A stretch of DNA of 64,000 bases, taken from Streptomyces sp. F001. GTDB lineage: Bacteria; Actinomycetota; Actinomycetes; Streptomycetales; Streptomycetaceae. Below the pieces are notes generated by a model, which was given only the letters and a program-made list of their open reading frames with translations, did not search any database and had not been told where the DNA came from. The translations under genes were made by a program, and so were the position numbers. The stretch covers positions 53,393 through 117,392 of the forward strand of contig NZ_QZWF01000041.1 in assembly GCF_004187715.1 (NCBI RefSeq), in the 5' to 3' direction. Positions 49,243 to 58,143 of this stretch are shown piece after piece. Within the stretch, counting starts at the first letter, position 1; each line of letters opens with the position of its first letter.

Positions 49243-49248
49243 AGTGTA
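49243..49248 (-). promoter_or_regulatory. -10 box of leaderless PPOX gene
   Basis: Minus-strand TACACT ends seven bases before ATG 49235. Confidence 0.5.
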
Positions 49249-49260
49249 GGCAGGCCCCGC

Positions 49261-50439
49261 TCACCCCAGCGCGGTGGCCATCCGCCGTACCGCCTCCGTG
49301 AGGATCTCCGGTGACGTGGCCAGGTTCAGCCGTACGTGCCCGACGCCCCCCGCGCCGAAGGGGATCCCGGAGTTGAGAGCGACGCGGCCGCGATGCAGGA
49401 AGACGTCCGCCGGGTCGTCGCCGAGGCCGAGCGCCCGGCAGTCCAGCCAGGCGAGGTAGGTGGCCTCGCCGGGTCGGTGGTCGACCGCGGGCAGGTGCTC
49501 GGCGAGCAGGTCGGCGAGCAGGCGCCGGTTGTCGTCGAGGCCCGCGAGCACGGCGTCCAGCCAGGCGGTTCCCTCGCGCAGGGCCGCGGTGTGGGCGATG
49601 ACGCCGAGGTGGCTGGGGCCGTGGCTGACCTCCTCGGGCAGCCGGGCGAGGTCGGCGGCGGCCGCCGGTCCCGCGACGGCGAGGGCGGCCTTGAGCCCGG
49701 CGAGGTTCCACGCCTTGGACGCCGACATCAGCGACAGTCCGCGCTCGCCGCCCGGAACGCTCAGGTACGGCACGAAGTCGGCCCCGGCGAGGACGAGCGG
49801 CGCGTGGATCTCGTCGGCGACCACGCGCACGCCGTACCGATCGGCGAGGCGGGCGACGGCGGACAGTTCCGCGGCGGTGTGCACGGTGCCTGTCGGGTTG
49901 TGCGGGCTGCACAGCAGGAACGCGGCCCGCCGTCCGCCCGCCACAGCCTGCCGGAAGGTCTCCTCCAGCGTGCCGAAGTCGATCCGCAGGTCGGGGCCGA
50001 GCGGAGCCTCGACCACCCGCCGGTCCATGTGCGTCACGAACTGGAAGAACGGCGGATACACGGGCGGATTGACCACCACGGCGTCCCCGGGCCCCGTCAC
50101 CAGCCTGATCATCTCCACGACACCCAGCATCACGTCCGGCACGATCGCCGTGCGCTCCACGGCGAGCCCGGCCCACCCCCACCGCTTCTGAGCGAAGTCG
50201 GCCAGCGCCTCGGCGTAGGCGGTGCCCGCGGGATAGCCGGTGTCCCCGATCGCGAGCGCGTCCGTGACGGCGCGCACGACGGGTTCGGCGAGCGGCACGT
50301 CCATCTCGGCCACCCACAGCGGCAGCACGTCGTCGGGGTAGGTGCGCCACTTCATGCTCGTACGGCGTCGCAGGAGCTCGAGCCCCAGGGCGCGCAACGG
50401 ATTCGGTTCACCGGACGGTTCGTGCAGGATCCTCGTCAT
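49261..50439 (-). CDS. MalY/PatB-type aminotransferase / cystathionine beta-lyase
   Basis: A 392-residue PLP fold type I enzyme. The internal aldimine Lys is in SASKAWNLAGLK near residue 240. NPPVYPPFFQF, CSPHNPTGTVHTAAEL and ADEIHAPLVL are the PLP and substrate motifs of the PatB/MalY group (beta-C-S lyases). It likely cleaves cystathionine or related thioethers. ATG 50439 follows a minus-strand -10 TATCTT by six bases, so leaderless. PPOX lies 25 bases downstream on the same strand. Confidence 0.92.
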   Translation of the reverse strand: MTRILHEPSGEPNPLRALGLELLRRRTSMKWRTYPDDVLPLWVAEMDVPLAEPVVRAVTDALAIGDTGYPAGTAYAEALADFAQKRWGWAGLAVERTAIVPDVMLGVVEMIRLVTGPGDAVVVNPPVYPPFFQFVTHMDRRVVEAPLGPDLRIDFGTLEETFRQAVAGGRRAAFLLCSPHNPTGTVHTAAELSAVARLADRYGVRVVADEIHAPLVLAGADFVPYLSVPGGERGLSLMSASKAWNLAGLKAALAVAGPAAAADLARLPEEVSHGPSHLGVIAHTAALREGTAWLDAVLAGLDDNRRLLADLLAEHLPAVDHRPGEATYLAWLDCRALGLGDDPADVFLHRGRVALNSGIPFGAGGVGHVRLNLATSPEILTEAVRRMATALG

Positions 50440-50445
50440 GGGCAC

Positions 50446-50451
50446 AAGATA
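50446..50451 (-). promoter_or_regulatory. -10 box of leaderless MalY gene
   Basis: Minus-strand TATCTT ends six bases before ATG 50439. Confidence 0.45.
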
Positions 50452-50644
50452 GGTCGCTGTGGTGTGTCCGGGAATCAGGAGGCCGGTGACCGCCGCCGAG
50501 GAGCGACCCGCACGACCGAACGAATTGAGCCGTTCGCCCTCCGGGTGAACGCGGCCGGGCCCCGGCACGTATGGAGGGAGGGCGCTCAACCACCCGGGCG
50601 CCCCGCGGTGTTGCAGCCGCGAGTTCGGGGTTCGGGAGCCATGC

Positions 50645-52009
50645 ATGAGGCACGCACGACGACGGATCGTCCGGCGAGTGACACGGCTGGCGGCGGTCGG
50701 CGGACTTCTGCTCGGGGCGGGGATGGTCACCCAGGCCGTGGCGAGCGAACCCTCCGGTTCCCCGGGGGCGCCGAACGCTTCCGTCCGGTCGGCCGCGGGC
50801 ACCGGCTCGGACCTCGTGGAGCGGCTCGGCACCGCCCGTACGGCAGGCACCTGGATCGGCTCCGACGGGCGACCGGTCGTCGCGGTCACCGACGAGGACG
50901 CCGCGGCCGAGGTCCGGCGGGCCGGCGCGACCGCGAAGGTCGTGCGGCACAGCATGCGTGAGCTGAAGTCGGCGACGGCGACGCTGCGTTCGGCGCCGCG
51001 GGTGGCCGGCACGGCGTGGATGCTGGACTACCGGTCGAACGAGGTGGTGGTACGGGGTGACAGCACCGTCTCCGCCGCCGACTGGTCCGAGTTGACCGAA
51101 GTCGCGGACGGCATCGGCGGCTTCGTACGCATGGAGCGCACCAAGGGCACCTTCACGACACGCCTCAACGGCGCGCAGGCCATGCTCTCCACCGCTGGGC
51201 GCTGTTCCGCGGGCTTCAACGTCACCGACGGTGAGACCGACTTCATTCTCACCGCCGGTCACTGCGGCCCCGACGGTTCCGTCTGGTTCGCCGACAACGA
51301 GGGGAACGAGCAGGTGGGCAAGACCGTGACCGGGAGCTTCCCCGGCAACGACTACTCCCTCATCCAGTACGCCAACGGCCGGGCCGGACAAGGCGCCGAC
51401 GTCGTGGCCGTCGGCGACGGGCAGGGAGTGCGGATCACGGGCACGGGCGAGGCGTCCGTCGGGCAGCGGGTGTTCCGCAGCGGCAGCACCACCGGGCTGC
51501 GCGACGGTGAGGTCACCGGGCTCAACGCCACGGTGAACTACCCCGAGGGCACGGTCACCGGCCTCATCGAGACGAACGTGTGCGCCGAACCCGGGGACAG
51601 CGGCGGGCCGTTGTTCTCCGAGGGGATCGCGCTCGGGGTGACCTCGGGCGGCAACGGGGACTGCAACGCCGGCGGCACGACGTTCTTCCAGCCGCTGGGG
51701 CAGGCGCTGTCCGCGCTCGGCGTACGCCTGATCACTTCCACGCCGGAGCAGGGTGCCTCTCCCGCACCCTCCGCTTCGGGAACCCAGAGCGCGATCGCTC
51801 CCCCGGACGCGGCGGAGCCCGGGGCGTCGGCTCCGGTGTCCGGCGAGGACGTCTCGGCGCTGCTGTCCCGGCTCGCGGACCCCCAGAACGTCGGTCCAGG
51901 TCTGCTGGTCATCGCGGGCAGCCTGGTAGCGCTGGTGGCCACGCGGTGGATCCGGACGGAACAGGACCGCAAGGCCTACCAGCGGTATTACTCGGCGACG
52001 TGGGGGTGA
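50645..52009 (+). CDS. Streptogrisin-like S1 protease with C-terminal membrane anchor
   Basis: A 454-residue secreted serine protease. The signal peptide covers about residues 1-34; a pro-region (residues about 50-170) contains a repeated beta-rich unit like the alpha-lytic protease propeptide. The chymotrypsin-fold domain has His206 (LTAGHCG), Asp236 (GNDYSLI) and Ser319 (GDSGGPLF). After about residue 365 a Ser/Pro/Ala-rich linker leads to a hydrophobic helix (417-436) and a basic tail (RTEQDRKAYQRYYS), which should anchor the protein at the membrane. ATG 50645 has GGGAG eight bases upstream. Confidence 0.9.
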   Translation: MRHARRRIVRRVTRLAAVGGLLLGAGMVTQAVASEPSGSPGAPNASVRSAAGTGSDLVERLGTARTAGTWIGSDGRPVVAVTDEDAAAEVRRAGATAKVVRHSMRELKSATATLRSAPRVAGTAWMLDYRSNEVVVRGDSTVSAADWSELTEVADGIGGFVRMERTKGTFTTRLNGAQAMLSTAGRCSAGFNVTDGETDFILTAGHCGPDGSVWFADNEGNEQVGKTVTGSFPGNDYSLIQYANGRAGQGADVVAVGDGQGVRITGTGEASVGQRVFRSGSTTGLRDGEVTGLNATVNYPEGTVTGLIETNVCAEPGDSGGPLFSEGIALGVTSGGNGDCNAGGTTFFQPLGQALSALGVRLITSTPEQGASPAPSASGTQSAIAPPDAAEPGASAPVSGEDVSALLSRLADPQNVGPGLLVIAGSLVALVATRWIRTEQDRKAYQRYYSATWG

Positions 52010-52090
52010 CGAAGGGGTCCGGGAGGCGCCGTCAGGCCGGGGAGCACCGGCCGGCGTGGCCCTGGCCGGGCCGGCGGCACCGGATGCCGG

Positions 52091-52264
52091 TCAGGCGGCC
52101 TGCGCCGATTGCGGCGTCGCGGCGGCCCACTCCAGGACGAGGCGCTGGTACTCCTCGCGCTGCTCGGTGCTCAGTGTCCCGCCCGACCGGCGCCACAGCG
52201 CCCGGATCTCCTCGTTGACCTCCGCGGCCGATCGCTCGGTGGCGGCTTCAACAGTGGTGGACAT
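52091..52264 (-). CDS. Small conserved helical protein
   Basis: A 57-residue mostly helical acidic protein: ERSAAEVNEEIRALWRRSGG and LSTEQREEYQRLVLEWAAAT. No family name known to me. ATG 52264 lies seven bases after minus-strand TATGCT (leaderless), which decides the start over the ATG at 52276. It is downstream of the ROK repressor on the same strand and convergent with the protease gene. Confidence 0.7.
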   Translation of the reverse strand: MSTTVEAATERSAAEVNEEIRALWRRSGGTLSTEQREEYQRLVLEWAAATPQSAQAA

Positions 52265-52271
52265 GGTGTGA

Positions 52272-52277
52272 AGCATA
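52272..52277 (-). promoter_or_regulatory. -10 box of leaderless small-protein gene
   Basis: Minus-strand TATGCT ends seven bases before ATG 52264. Confidence 0.5.
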
Positions 52278-52376
52278 CGGCGCCAGAGGTGAAGGCGCTG
52301 TGAGTAATCACGATCTAATCGGGCATATCGGGCAGTGTCACTGATCACGTCCATCTCTCCGAACCCGCCGGGGAGT

Positions 52377-53537
52377 TCACCCGTCCACCGCGCCCAGCAC
52401 CAGCACCTGGATGGCGAGAACGGCCGCACCGCGCGCCCAGTCATGGAAGTCGGACACTCTGGTCTCCAGGTCGACCGGCGTCGCCAGCGGATGCCTGCGG
52501 GCGCGGATCGTCTCGTCCACTGTGTCCCTTGCCACATCCATCAGGCCGACCCCTTCGCCGGCGAGGAGGATCTTCTGCGGCATGGCGAAGTTGGCGATGT
52601 GGGCGAGGAGGGTGCCCAGGGCCCGTGCGGCCTCGTCGACGACCCGGGCGGGCATGGGCTCCCCGGCCGCGGCGCCGGCGAGGATCTCCTCGTAGCTGTG
52701 ATCGCGCCCGGTGGCGGCCCGGATCTGGTAGCGGATGCTGGGGATGGTCAGCAGCGAGACCGCGCTGCCGCGGTCACCGTCGGGGGTGAGGGGCCCGCCC
52801 GGGTCCAGGATCCAGCGGCGGCCGAAATCCCGGTCCTCACCGTCGGACGGCACGCGCCTGCCGCCCAGGACCAGTCCGTAGCCGATCCCGGCGCCGATGG
52901 TGAGGACGACAAAACGGTCCAGTCCGCGGCCCGCCCCGAACCAGGTCTCGGCCTCGACGAAGGCCGCGACGTCGTTCTCCACGACCACGGGCAGCCCGGT
53001 GCGCTCCTCGACGAGGGCGGCGAGCGGGATGTCGCGCCACTGCAGGAAGGGCGACTCCCCGACCACGGCCCGGCCCTGGACGAGTCCGCCCACACCGATA
53101 CCGATGCCGGCGAGTCGGGGGTGGGCGTGGGCCAACTCGGCGGTCATCTCCCCGAGCAGATCGGCGACTTCGCCGGGATCGTGGGTGGTGAGCGGGCGGT
53201 CGTGGCGGGCGACGATCTCGCTCCGCAGGGTGGTGACGACGCCGTACACCATGTCCTCGGTGACCTTGAAGCCGAGGAAGGAGCGGGACTCGGCGACGAT
53301 GTCCAGCGGCTGTGAGGGACGCCCCTGCCGGCCCTCGGCCGGCGCGCCGCCGTCGGCGACCTCGATCAGCAGCCCGGACTCGATCAGCGGCTTGGTCAGC
53401 CGGGTGAGGCTGCCGGGCGAGAGGCTCAGCCGGCGCGCGAGGTCCGAGCGGGACAGCGGGCCGTGGACGAGCACCTCGATCGCCACCGAGCGCTCCCCCG
53501 CACTCAGCGGCAACCAGCTGGCGGCACCTGCGGTCAT
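52377..53537 (-). CDS. ROK-family transcriptional repressor
   Basis: A 386-residue ROK regulator. The N-terminal winged helix is in VLVHGPLSRSDLARRLSLSP and GSLTRLTKPLIESGLLIEVA, and the sugar-kinase-like domain follows from about residue 90 (GIGIGVGGLVQGRAVVGESP, LPVVVENDVAAFVEAETWFG, VLTIGAGIGYGLVLGGRRVP). The zinc-binding CxCGxxGC motif of classical ROK proteins was not seen. ATG 53537. It is divergent from the sugar ABC operon and likely represses it through nearby dyads. Confidence 0.9.
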   Translation of the reverse strand: MTAGAASWLPLSAGERSVAIEVLVHGPLSRSDLARRLSLSPGSLTRLTKPLIESGLLIEVADGGAPAEGRQGRPSQPLDIVAESRSFLGFKVTEDMVYGVVTTLRSEIVARHDRPLTTHDPGEVADLLGEMTAELAHAHPRLAGIGIGVGGLVQGRAVVGESPFLQWRDIPLAALVEERTGLPVVVENDVAAFVEAETWFGAGRGLDRFVVLTIGAGIGYGLVLGGRRVPSDGEDRDFGRRWILDPGGPLTPDGDRGSAVSLLTIPSIRYQIRAATGRDHSYEEILAGAAAGEPMPARVVDEAARALGTLLAHIANFAMPQKILLAGEGVGLMDVARDTVDETIRARRHPLATPVDLETRVSDFHDWARGAAVLAIQVLVLGAVDG

Positions 53538-53561
53538 GACAGCCCGACTCCCCAAGATTTT

Positions 53562-53577
53562 TTCACTACGGAAGTAA
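53562..53577. promoter_or_regulatory. Imperfect dyad TTCACT-acgg-AAGTAA
   Basis: A near-palindrome next to a T6 run, 25 bases before the ROK start. Possible ROK autoregulatory site; weak. Confidence 0.3.
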
Positions 53578-53644
53578 TGATCCCCACAATAGACCGGCCG
53601 GACCGGATCAGGAAGATGTCCGCACGCCTCTTGACGCATGGATT

Positions 53645-53659
53645 CTTTTGCCTCAAAAG
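53645..53659. promoter_or_regulatory. Operator CTTTTG-cct-CAAAAG before the sugar ABC operon
   Basis: A perfect 6-base inverted repeat with three-base spacer. It follows TTGACG (-35, 53631-53636) and overlaps the expected -10, so a repressor bound here would block transcription of the permease operon. The divergent ROK gene is the natural candidate. Confidence 0.55.
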
Positions 53660-53702
53660 TAAGTGGCCCGAGGATGAGCCGCCGTAGCCGAGGAGTCTCC
53701 CG

Positions 53703-54599
53703 ATGAGCATCGCCTCCAGCAGTCCGCCGACGCGCCGAGGCGACGGCCGTCTCGCGGCCGTGTTCCTGGCTCCCGCCCTGTTGGGTTTCCTGGTCTTCCT
53801 GCTGTGGCCGACGCTGCGGGGCGTCTATCTGAGCTTCACCCGCTTCAATCTCCTGACGCCCGCGGAGTGGGTGGGGCTCGACAACTACGAGCGGATGATC
53901 CACGACCCGATCTTCTGGGACTCGCTGAAAGTCACCGTCGAGTACGTCGTCATCAACATCGGCATACAGACGGTGGCGGCACTCGCCATCGCCGTGCTGC
54001 TCCAGCGGCTGACCCGGTCGGCTCTGCTGCGGGGCATCGTGCTCACCCCGTATCTGATGTCGAACGTCGTCGCCGGCCTCGTGTGGCTGTGGATCCTGGA
54101 CACCCAGCTCGGCATCGGCAACGAGATCATCAGTGCCCTCGGCGCCGACCGCATCCCCTTCCTCGCCGACGAGACCTGGGCGATCCCCACCATCGCCCTG
54201 ATCAATGTCTGGCGGCACGTCGGCTACACCGCCCTGCTCCTCTTCGCGGGTCTCCAGGCGATCCCGAACGACATGTACGAAGCGGCCAGGGTCGACGGCG
54301 CGAGCGAGTGGCGGATGTTCTGGCGGATCACCATGCCGTTGCTGCGGCCGGTGCTGGCGGTCGTGCTGATCATGACGGTGATCGGCTCGTTCCAGGTCTT
54401 CGACACCGTGGCGGTGACCACGGCGGGCGGTCCGGCGAACGCGACCAACGTGCTCCAGTTCTACATCTACGGATCCGCCTTCGGCCGCTTCCAGTTCGGC
54501 TACGCCTCGGCGATGTCCGTCGCCCTGCTGGTCGTGCTCAGCGCGATCACCGTCCTGCAGTACCGGCTCACCCGGGCCGGCCGGACCGACCTCGGCTGA
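53703..54599 (+). CDS. Sugar ABC transporter permease (MalF-type)
   Basis: A 298-residue permease with six hydrophobic helices; the EAA loop EAARVDGASEWRMFWRITMP at about residues 195-214 is where the ATPase docks. The N-terminus starts with a cytosolic stretch (SSPPTRRGDGRLA). ATG 53703 has GAGGAG upstream. First gene of a four-gene operon with a second permease, lipoprotein and Gfo/Idh dehydrogenase. No ATPase gene is present; Streptomyces usually uses the shared MsiK. Confidence 0.93.
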   Translation: MSIASSSPPTRRGDGRLAAVFLAPALLGFLVFLLWPTLRGVYLSFTRFNLLTPAEWVGLDNYERMIHDPIFWDSLKVTVEYVVINIGIQTVAALAIAVLLQRLTRSALLRGIVLTPYLMSNVVAGLVWLWILDTQLGIGNEIISALGADRIPFLADETWAIPTIALINVWRHVGYTALLLFAGLQAIPNDMYEAARVDGASEWRMFWRITMPLLRPVLAVVLIMTVIGSFQVFDTVAVTTAGGPANATNVLQFYIYGSAFGRFQFGYASAMSVALLVVLSAITVLQYRLTRAGRTDLG

Positions 54600-54617
54600 C
54601 GGAAAGGAGACACCGAC

Positions 54618-55547
54618 ATGGCCGCCGTGACCACCGTGACCGCGACACCGCCCGGCATACGACCGCTGAAGCGCAGGTTCTCCCCCGGCCGGGCCGCCGC
54701 CTGGACCGTGCTGGGCCTGATCGTCCTCATCACCCTGCTGCCGTTCTACTGGATCCTGCGCACCGCGCTCTCCACCAACGCGGGCCTGGGCGCCGACCCC
54801 ACCAACCCCCTCCCTGTGGACCTCACCACCAGCGGCTTCGAGCGGGCCCTCGGTCTGCAGTCCGCCGAGGAGGCGGTGGCACAGGGCGGCGCGGGCGGCG
54901 GGCTCGACTTCTGGCGCTACCTGCTCAACTCGGTGATCGTCTCGACGCTCGTCACCGGCTGTCAGATCTTCTTCTCCGCGATGGCCGCGTACGCCTTCTC
55001 GCGGCTGCGCTGGCGCGGCCGGGACAAGGTGTTCGGTCTGTTCCTGGCCGGGCTGATGGTGCCGACCCTCTTCACGCTGCTGCCGAACTTCGTGCTCATC
55101 AAGCAGCTCGGCCTGGTGGACACACTGCTCGGCATCGCGCTGCCCAGCCTCTTCATGACCCCGTTCGCCGTCTTCTTCCTGCGGCAGTTCTTCATGAACA
55201 TCCCCCAGGAGGTCGAGGAGGCGGCGCTGCTCGACGGCGCCAGCAAGGTGCGGATCTTCTTCCGGGTGGTCCTGCCGATGGCGTCCACGCCGATCCTCAC
55301 GCTGTCCGTGCTGACGTACATCACCTCCTGGAACGACTACTTCTGGCCGCTGATGGTCTCCTACAGCGACAGCTCGCGCGTGCTGACCGTGGCGCTGGCG
55401 ATCTTCCGGGCGCAGACCCCGGCAACCGGCGTCGACTGGTCCGGGCTCACGGCGGCGACGCTGATCGCCGCGCTGCCGATGCTGGTGCTCTTCGCCTGCT
55501 TCGCCCGCCGCATCGTCAGCTCCATCGGCTTCACCGGGATCAAGTGA
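54618..55547 (+). CDS. Sugar ABC transporter permease (MalG-type)
   Basis: A 309-residue permease with six helices and the EAA loop EEAALLDGASKVRIFFRVVL at about residues 205-224. The large external loop after helix 1 holds NPLPVDLTTSGFERALGLQS. ATG 54618 has AAAGGAG upstream. It lies 18 bases after the first permease and partners with it. Confidence 0.93.
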   Translation: MAAVTTVTATPPGIRPLKRRFSPGRAAAWTVLGLIVLITLLPFYWILRTALSTNAGLGADPTNPLPVDLTTSGFERALGLQSAEEAVAQGGAGGGLDFWRYLLNSVIVSTLVTGCQIFFSAMAAYAFSRLRWRGRDKVFGLFLAGLMVPTLFTLLPNFVLIKQLGLVDTLLGIALPSLFMTPFAVFFLRQFFMNIPQEVEEAALLDGASKVRIFFRVVLPMASTPILTLSVLTYITSWNDYFWPLMVSYSDSSRVLTVALAIFRAQTPATGVDWSGLTAATLIAALPMLVLFACFARRIVSSIGFTGIK

Positions 55548-55557
55548 GGGACCACTG

Positions 55558-56901
55558 ATGCGACTTCGTACGCTGACCGCGCTGGCCGGAGCGCTCACGC
55601 TGTCCCTGGTGACCGGATGCGCGAAGGGCGACTCCACCGGGTCGTCCGCGAGCACCGTGACCTACTGGCTGTGGGACGCCAACCAGCTGCCCGCCTACCA
55701 GGCCTGCGCGAAGGGGTTCGAGAAGGAGAACCCCGGACTCGAGGTCAGGATCACGCAGTTGGGCTGGAGCGACTACTGGACCAAGCTCACCGCCGGGTTC
55801 ATCGCGGGCACCCAGCCGGACGTGTTCACCGACCACATCCAGAAGTTCGGCCAGTTCGCCGATCTGCAGGTGCTGGAGCCGCTGGACGACCTGGGCATCA
55901 AGGACTCCGACTACCAGCCGGGCCTCGCCGCCAACTGGATCGGCCAGGACGGCCACCGCTACGGCGCCCCGAAGGACTGGGACACCGTCGCACTCTTCTA
56001 CAACGAGAAGATGGCGAACGACGCCGGGCTCACCGCCGAGCAGCTGGGCGGCCTCTCCTGGAACCCCGAGGACGGCGGCACCTTCGAGAAGGCCATCGCC
56101 CGCCTCACCGTCGACAGAAACGGCAAGCGGGGAGACGAGCCCGGCTTCGACAAGAACAACGTCAAGGTGTACGGGCTGGCCACCCAGGGCGGCGGCTACG
56201 GCGACGGCCAGACACAGTGGAGTCCCTTCACCGGATCCGCCGGGTGGAACTACACGGAGAAGGCCCGCTGGGGAACGAAGTACCAGTACGACAGCAAGAC
56301 CTTCAAGTCCGTCATCGAGTGGTACTTCGGCCTGGCGAAGAAGGGATACATGGCCCCCTTCTCCGACTACAACGTCCAGTCCAACCAGGGCAACACGCAG
56401 ATCGCCGCGGGCAAGGCCGCCGCCGTCTTCGACGGCGCCTGGATGATCTCCACCTACAACGGCTTCAAGGACAGGGACATCAGGACCGCCCTCACTCCCG
56501 TCGGCCCGACCGGCCGGCGCGCCACGATGATGAACGGCCTCGCCGACTCCATCAGCAAGGCCTCCAAGAACAAGGCGGGCGCCCGCAAATGGGTGGCCTA
56601 CCTGGCCTCCGACAAGTGCCAGAAGGTCGTGGGCGACCACGGCGTCGTCTTCCCCGCCACTCCGGCAGGCACCGAGGCCGCCATTGCCGCCTACAAGAAG
56701 AAGGGCATCGAGGTCTCGGCCTTCACGGAGCCCGTGGACGACAGGAAAAACTTCCGGACCTTCTCCTACCCGATCACCAACTACGCGGCGGACGTCACGG
56801 CCCTCATGCAACCCGAGATGGAAGCCATCTACGGCAACGGCAAGTCCGTGAACAGCCTCGACCAGACCACCGACCAGATCAACCTGATCCTCGACCAGTG
56901 A
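55558..56901 (+). CDS. Sugar-binding lipoprotein
   Basis: A 447-residue type 1 extracellular binding protein. The N-terminal LTLSLVTGCAKGDSTGSS has a lipobox (V-T-G-C21), so it is a lipoprotein. The fold signature is TYWLWDANQLPAYQACAKGF and GKAAAVFDGAWMISTYNGF. The substrate is likely a mono- or oligosaccharide; the accompanying dehydrogenase suggests an unusual sugar. ATG 55558 lies ten bases after the permease stop. Confidence 0.93.
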   Translation: MRLRTLTALAGALTLSLVTGCAKGDSTGSSASTVTYWLWDANQLPAYQACAKGFEKENPGLEVRITQLGWSDYWTKLTAGFIAGTQPDVFTDHIQKFGQFADLQVLEPLDDLGIKDSDYQPGLAANWIGQDGHRYGAPKDWDTVALFYNEKMANDAGLTAEQLGGLSWNPEDGGTFEKAIARLTVDRNGKRGDEPGFDKNNVKVYGLATQGGGYGDGQTQWSPFTGSAGWNYTEKARWGTKYQYDSKTFKSVIEWYFGLAKKGYMAPFSDYNVQSNQGNTQIAAGKAAAVFDGAWMISTYNGFKDRDIRTALTPVGPTGRRATMMNGLADSISKASKNKAGARKWVAYLASDKCQKVVGDHGVVFPATPAGTEAAIAAYKKKGIEVSAFTEPVDDRKNFRTFSYPITNYAADVTALMQPEMEAIYGNGKSVNSLDQTTDQINLILDQ

Positions 56902-56915
56902 AGGGCACCACTTAC

Positions 56916-58118
56916 ATGACGTTCTCCCTCGGCATCGTCGGCGCCGGGCAGTTCTCCGGGCAGTTCGCCAAACTGTTCCTCGCCCACCCCGGCGTCAGCG
57001 ACGTCTACGTCACCGACCTGCTCCCCGAACGGGCCGGGCAACTGGCCGCCGCCGAAGGCCTCGCGGGCACCTTCCCGACGTACGAGGCCATGCTGGAGTC
57101 GAAGGCGGTCGACGCGGTCGCGATCTTCACCCAGCGCTGGACGCACGGCCCGTTGGTCGTCCAGGGGCTGAATGCCGGAAAGCACGTCTACTCCGCCGTC
57201 CCCATGGCGATCAGCACGGACGAAATCGCGGCGATCATCGACACGGTCAAGGCGACCGGACTGACGTACATGATGGGCGAGACCAGCCAGTACAACCCGG
57301 CGACCGTGCACGCCCGCAACCAGATCGCGAAGGGGTCCTTCGGGCGGATCTTCTACGCCGAGGGCGACTACGTCCACGACATGGATCTGGGGTTCTACGA
57401 GGCCTACCAGTACAGCGGCGGCGAGAACTGGAAGGCGACCGCCAGCTATCCCCCGCTGCTGTACCCGACGCACTCGGTGGGCGGGGTGCTGGGCGCCTGG
57501 CAGACGCACGCGGTGAGCGTGTCGGCGATCGGTGTGGCCGACGAGCGGGGCGACGGGGTCTTCGACCGGTCGGTCAGCCAGTTCGACAACGACGTCTCCA
57601 ACGCCACGGCGCTGTTCGAGGTGGCGGGCGGCGGGTCGTTCCGTACGAACGAGTTCCGGCGGGTGGGCTACCCCTCGCACATACGGGAGTCGCGTTTCCG
57701 GTTCTTCGGGACGGAAGGGAGCATGGAGCAGCTCGCCACGGTCGCCCTGTGGCAGGACAAGAACGGTGTGAAGGACATCAGCGAGCTGCTCGAGCCCAAG
57801 CCCACCATGTCCGCTGACGACCCGTCACTCCAGCACATCGCGCCGGACCTCCGGGCCGCCTTCACCTCCGGGTCGGCGCCCGTGCACGACCGCTCCCGCC
57901 TGCCGCGGGAGTTCGACCACCTGCACAACGGTCACGAGGGCAGCCATCACTTCCTGGTGGACGACTTCGTGACCGCGGTGAACACCCGCACCCTGCCGTC
58001 GGTGAACGCATGGGTGGCGGCCCGCTACACCCTGCCGGGCATCATCGCCCACGAGTCCGCCCGGCAGGGCGGGGTACGGCTGGAGATCCCGGACTTCGGG
58101 GACGCGCCTGAGGTGTGA
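56916..58118 (+). CDS. Gfo/Idh/MocA-family dehydrogenase
   Basis: A 400-residue oxidoreductase with the NAD motif GIVGAGQFSGQFAKLFL and a conserved Y-S-A-V-P-M in the position of the EKP/DKP motif near residue 92: here A-V-P replaces E-K-P, so the usual catalytic Lys is absent. SNATALFEVAGGGSFRTNEF belongs to the C-terminal half. It is the last gene of the sugar ABC operon and may process the imported compound. ATG 56916 has AAGGG upstream. Confidence 0.88.
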   Translation: MTFSLGIVGAGQFSGQFAKLFLAHPGVSDVYVTDLLPERAGQLAAAEGLAGTFPTYEAMLESKAVDAVAIFTQRWTHGPLVVQGLNAGKHVYSAVPMAISTDEIAAIIDTVKATGLTYMMGETSQYNPATVHARNQIAKGSFGRIFYAEGDYVHDMDLGFYEAYQYSGGENWKATASYPPLLYPTHSVGGVLGAWQTHAVSVSAIGVADERGDGVFDRSVSQFDNDVSNATALFEVAGGGSFRTNEFRRVGYPSHIRESRFRFFGTEGSMEQLATVALWQDKNGVKDISELLEPKPTMSADDPSLQHIAPDLRAAFTSGSAPVHDRSRLPREFDHLHNGHEGSHHFLVDDFVTAVNTRTLPSVNAWVAARYTLPGIIAHESARQGGVRLEIPDFGDAPEV

Positions 58119-58143
58119 CGCGTCCGGGGTGGGCCGGGCATCG

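Noticed and set aside
49336..50961. A 541-codon plus-strand frame opposite MalY
   Set aside because: Antisense to the PLP enzyme; the protein is Gly/Arg/His-rich without domain signs.
52010..52090. Possible terminator after the streptogrisin gene
   Set aside because: Several overlapping GC-rich repeats (GGCCGGC) allow weak hairpins but no clean stem like those at 5361 or 14257.
52377..55655. A 1092-codon open frame on the minus strand covering ROK and both permeases
   Set aside because: Only the downstream 386 residues are ROK; the rest is antisense to clear permease genes and has no family-like motif.
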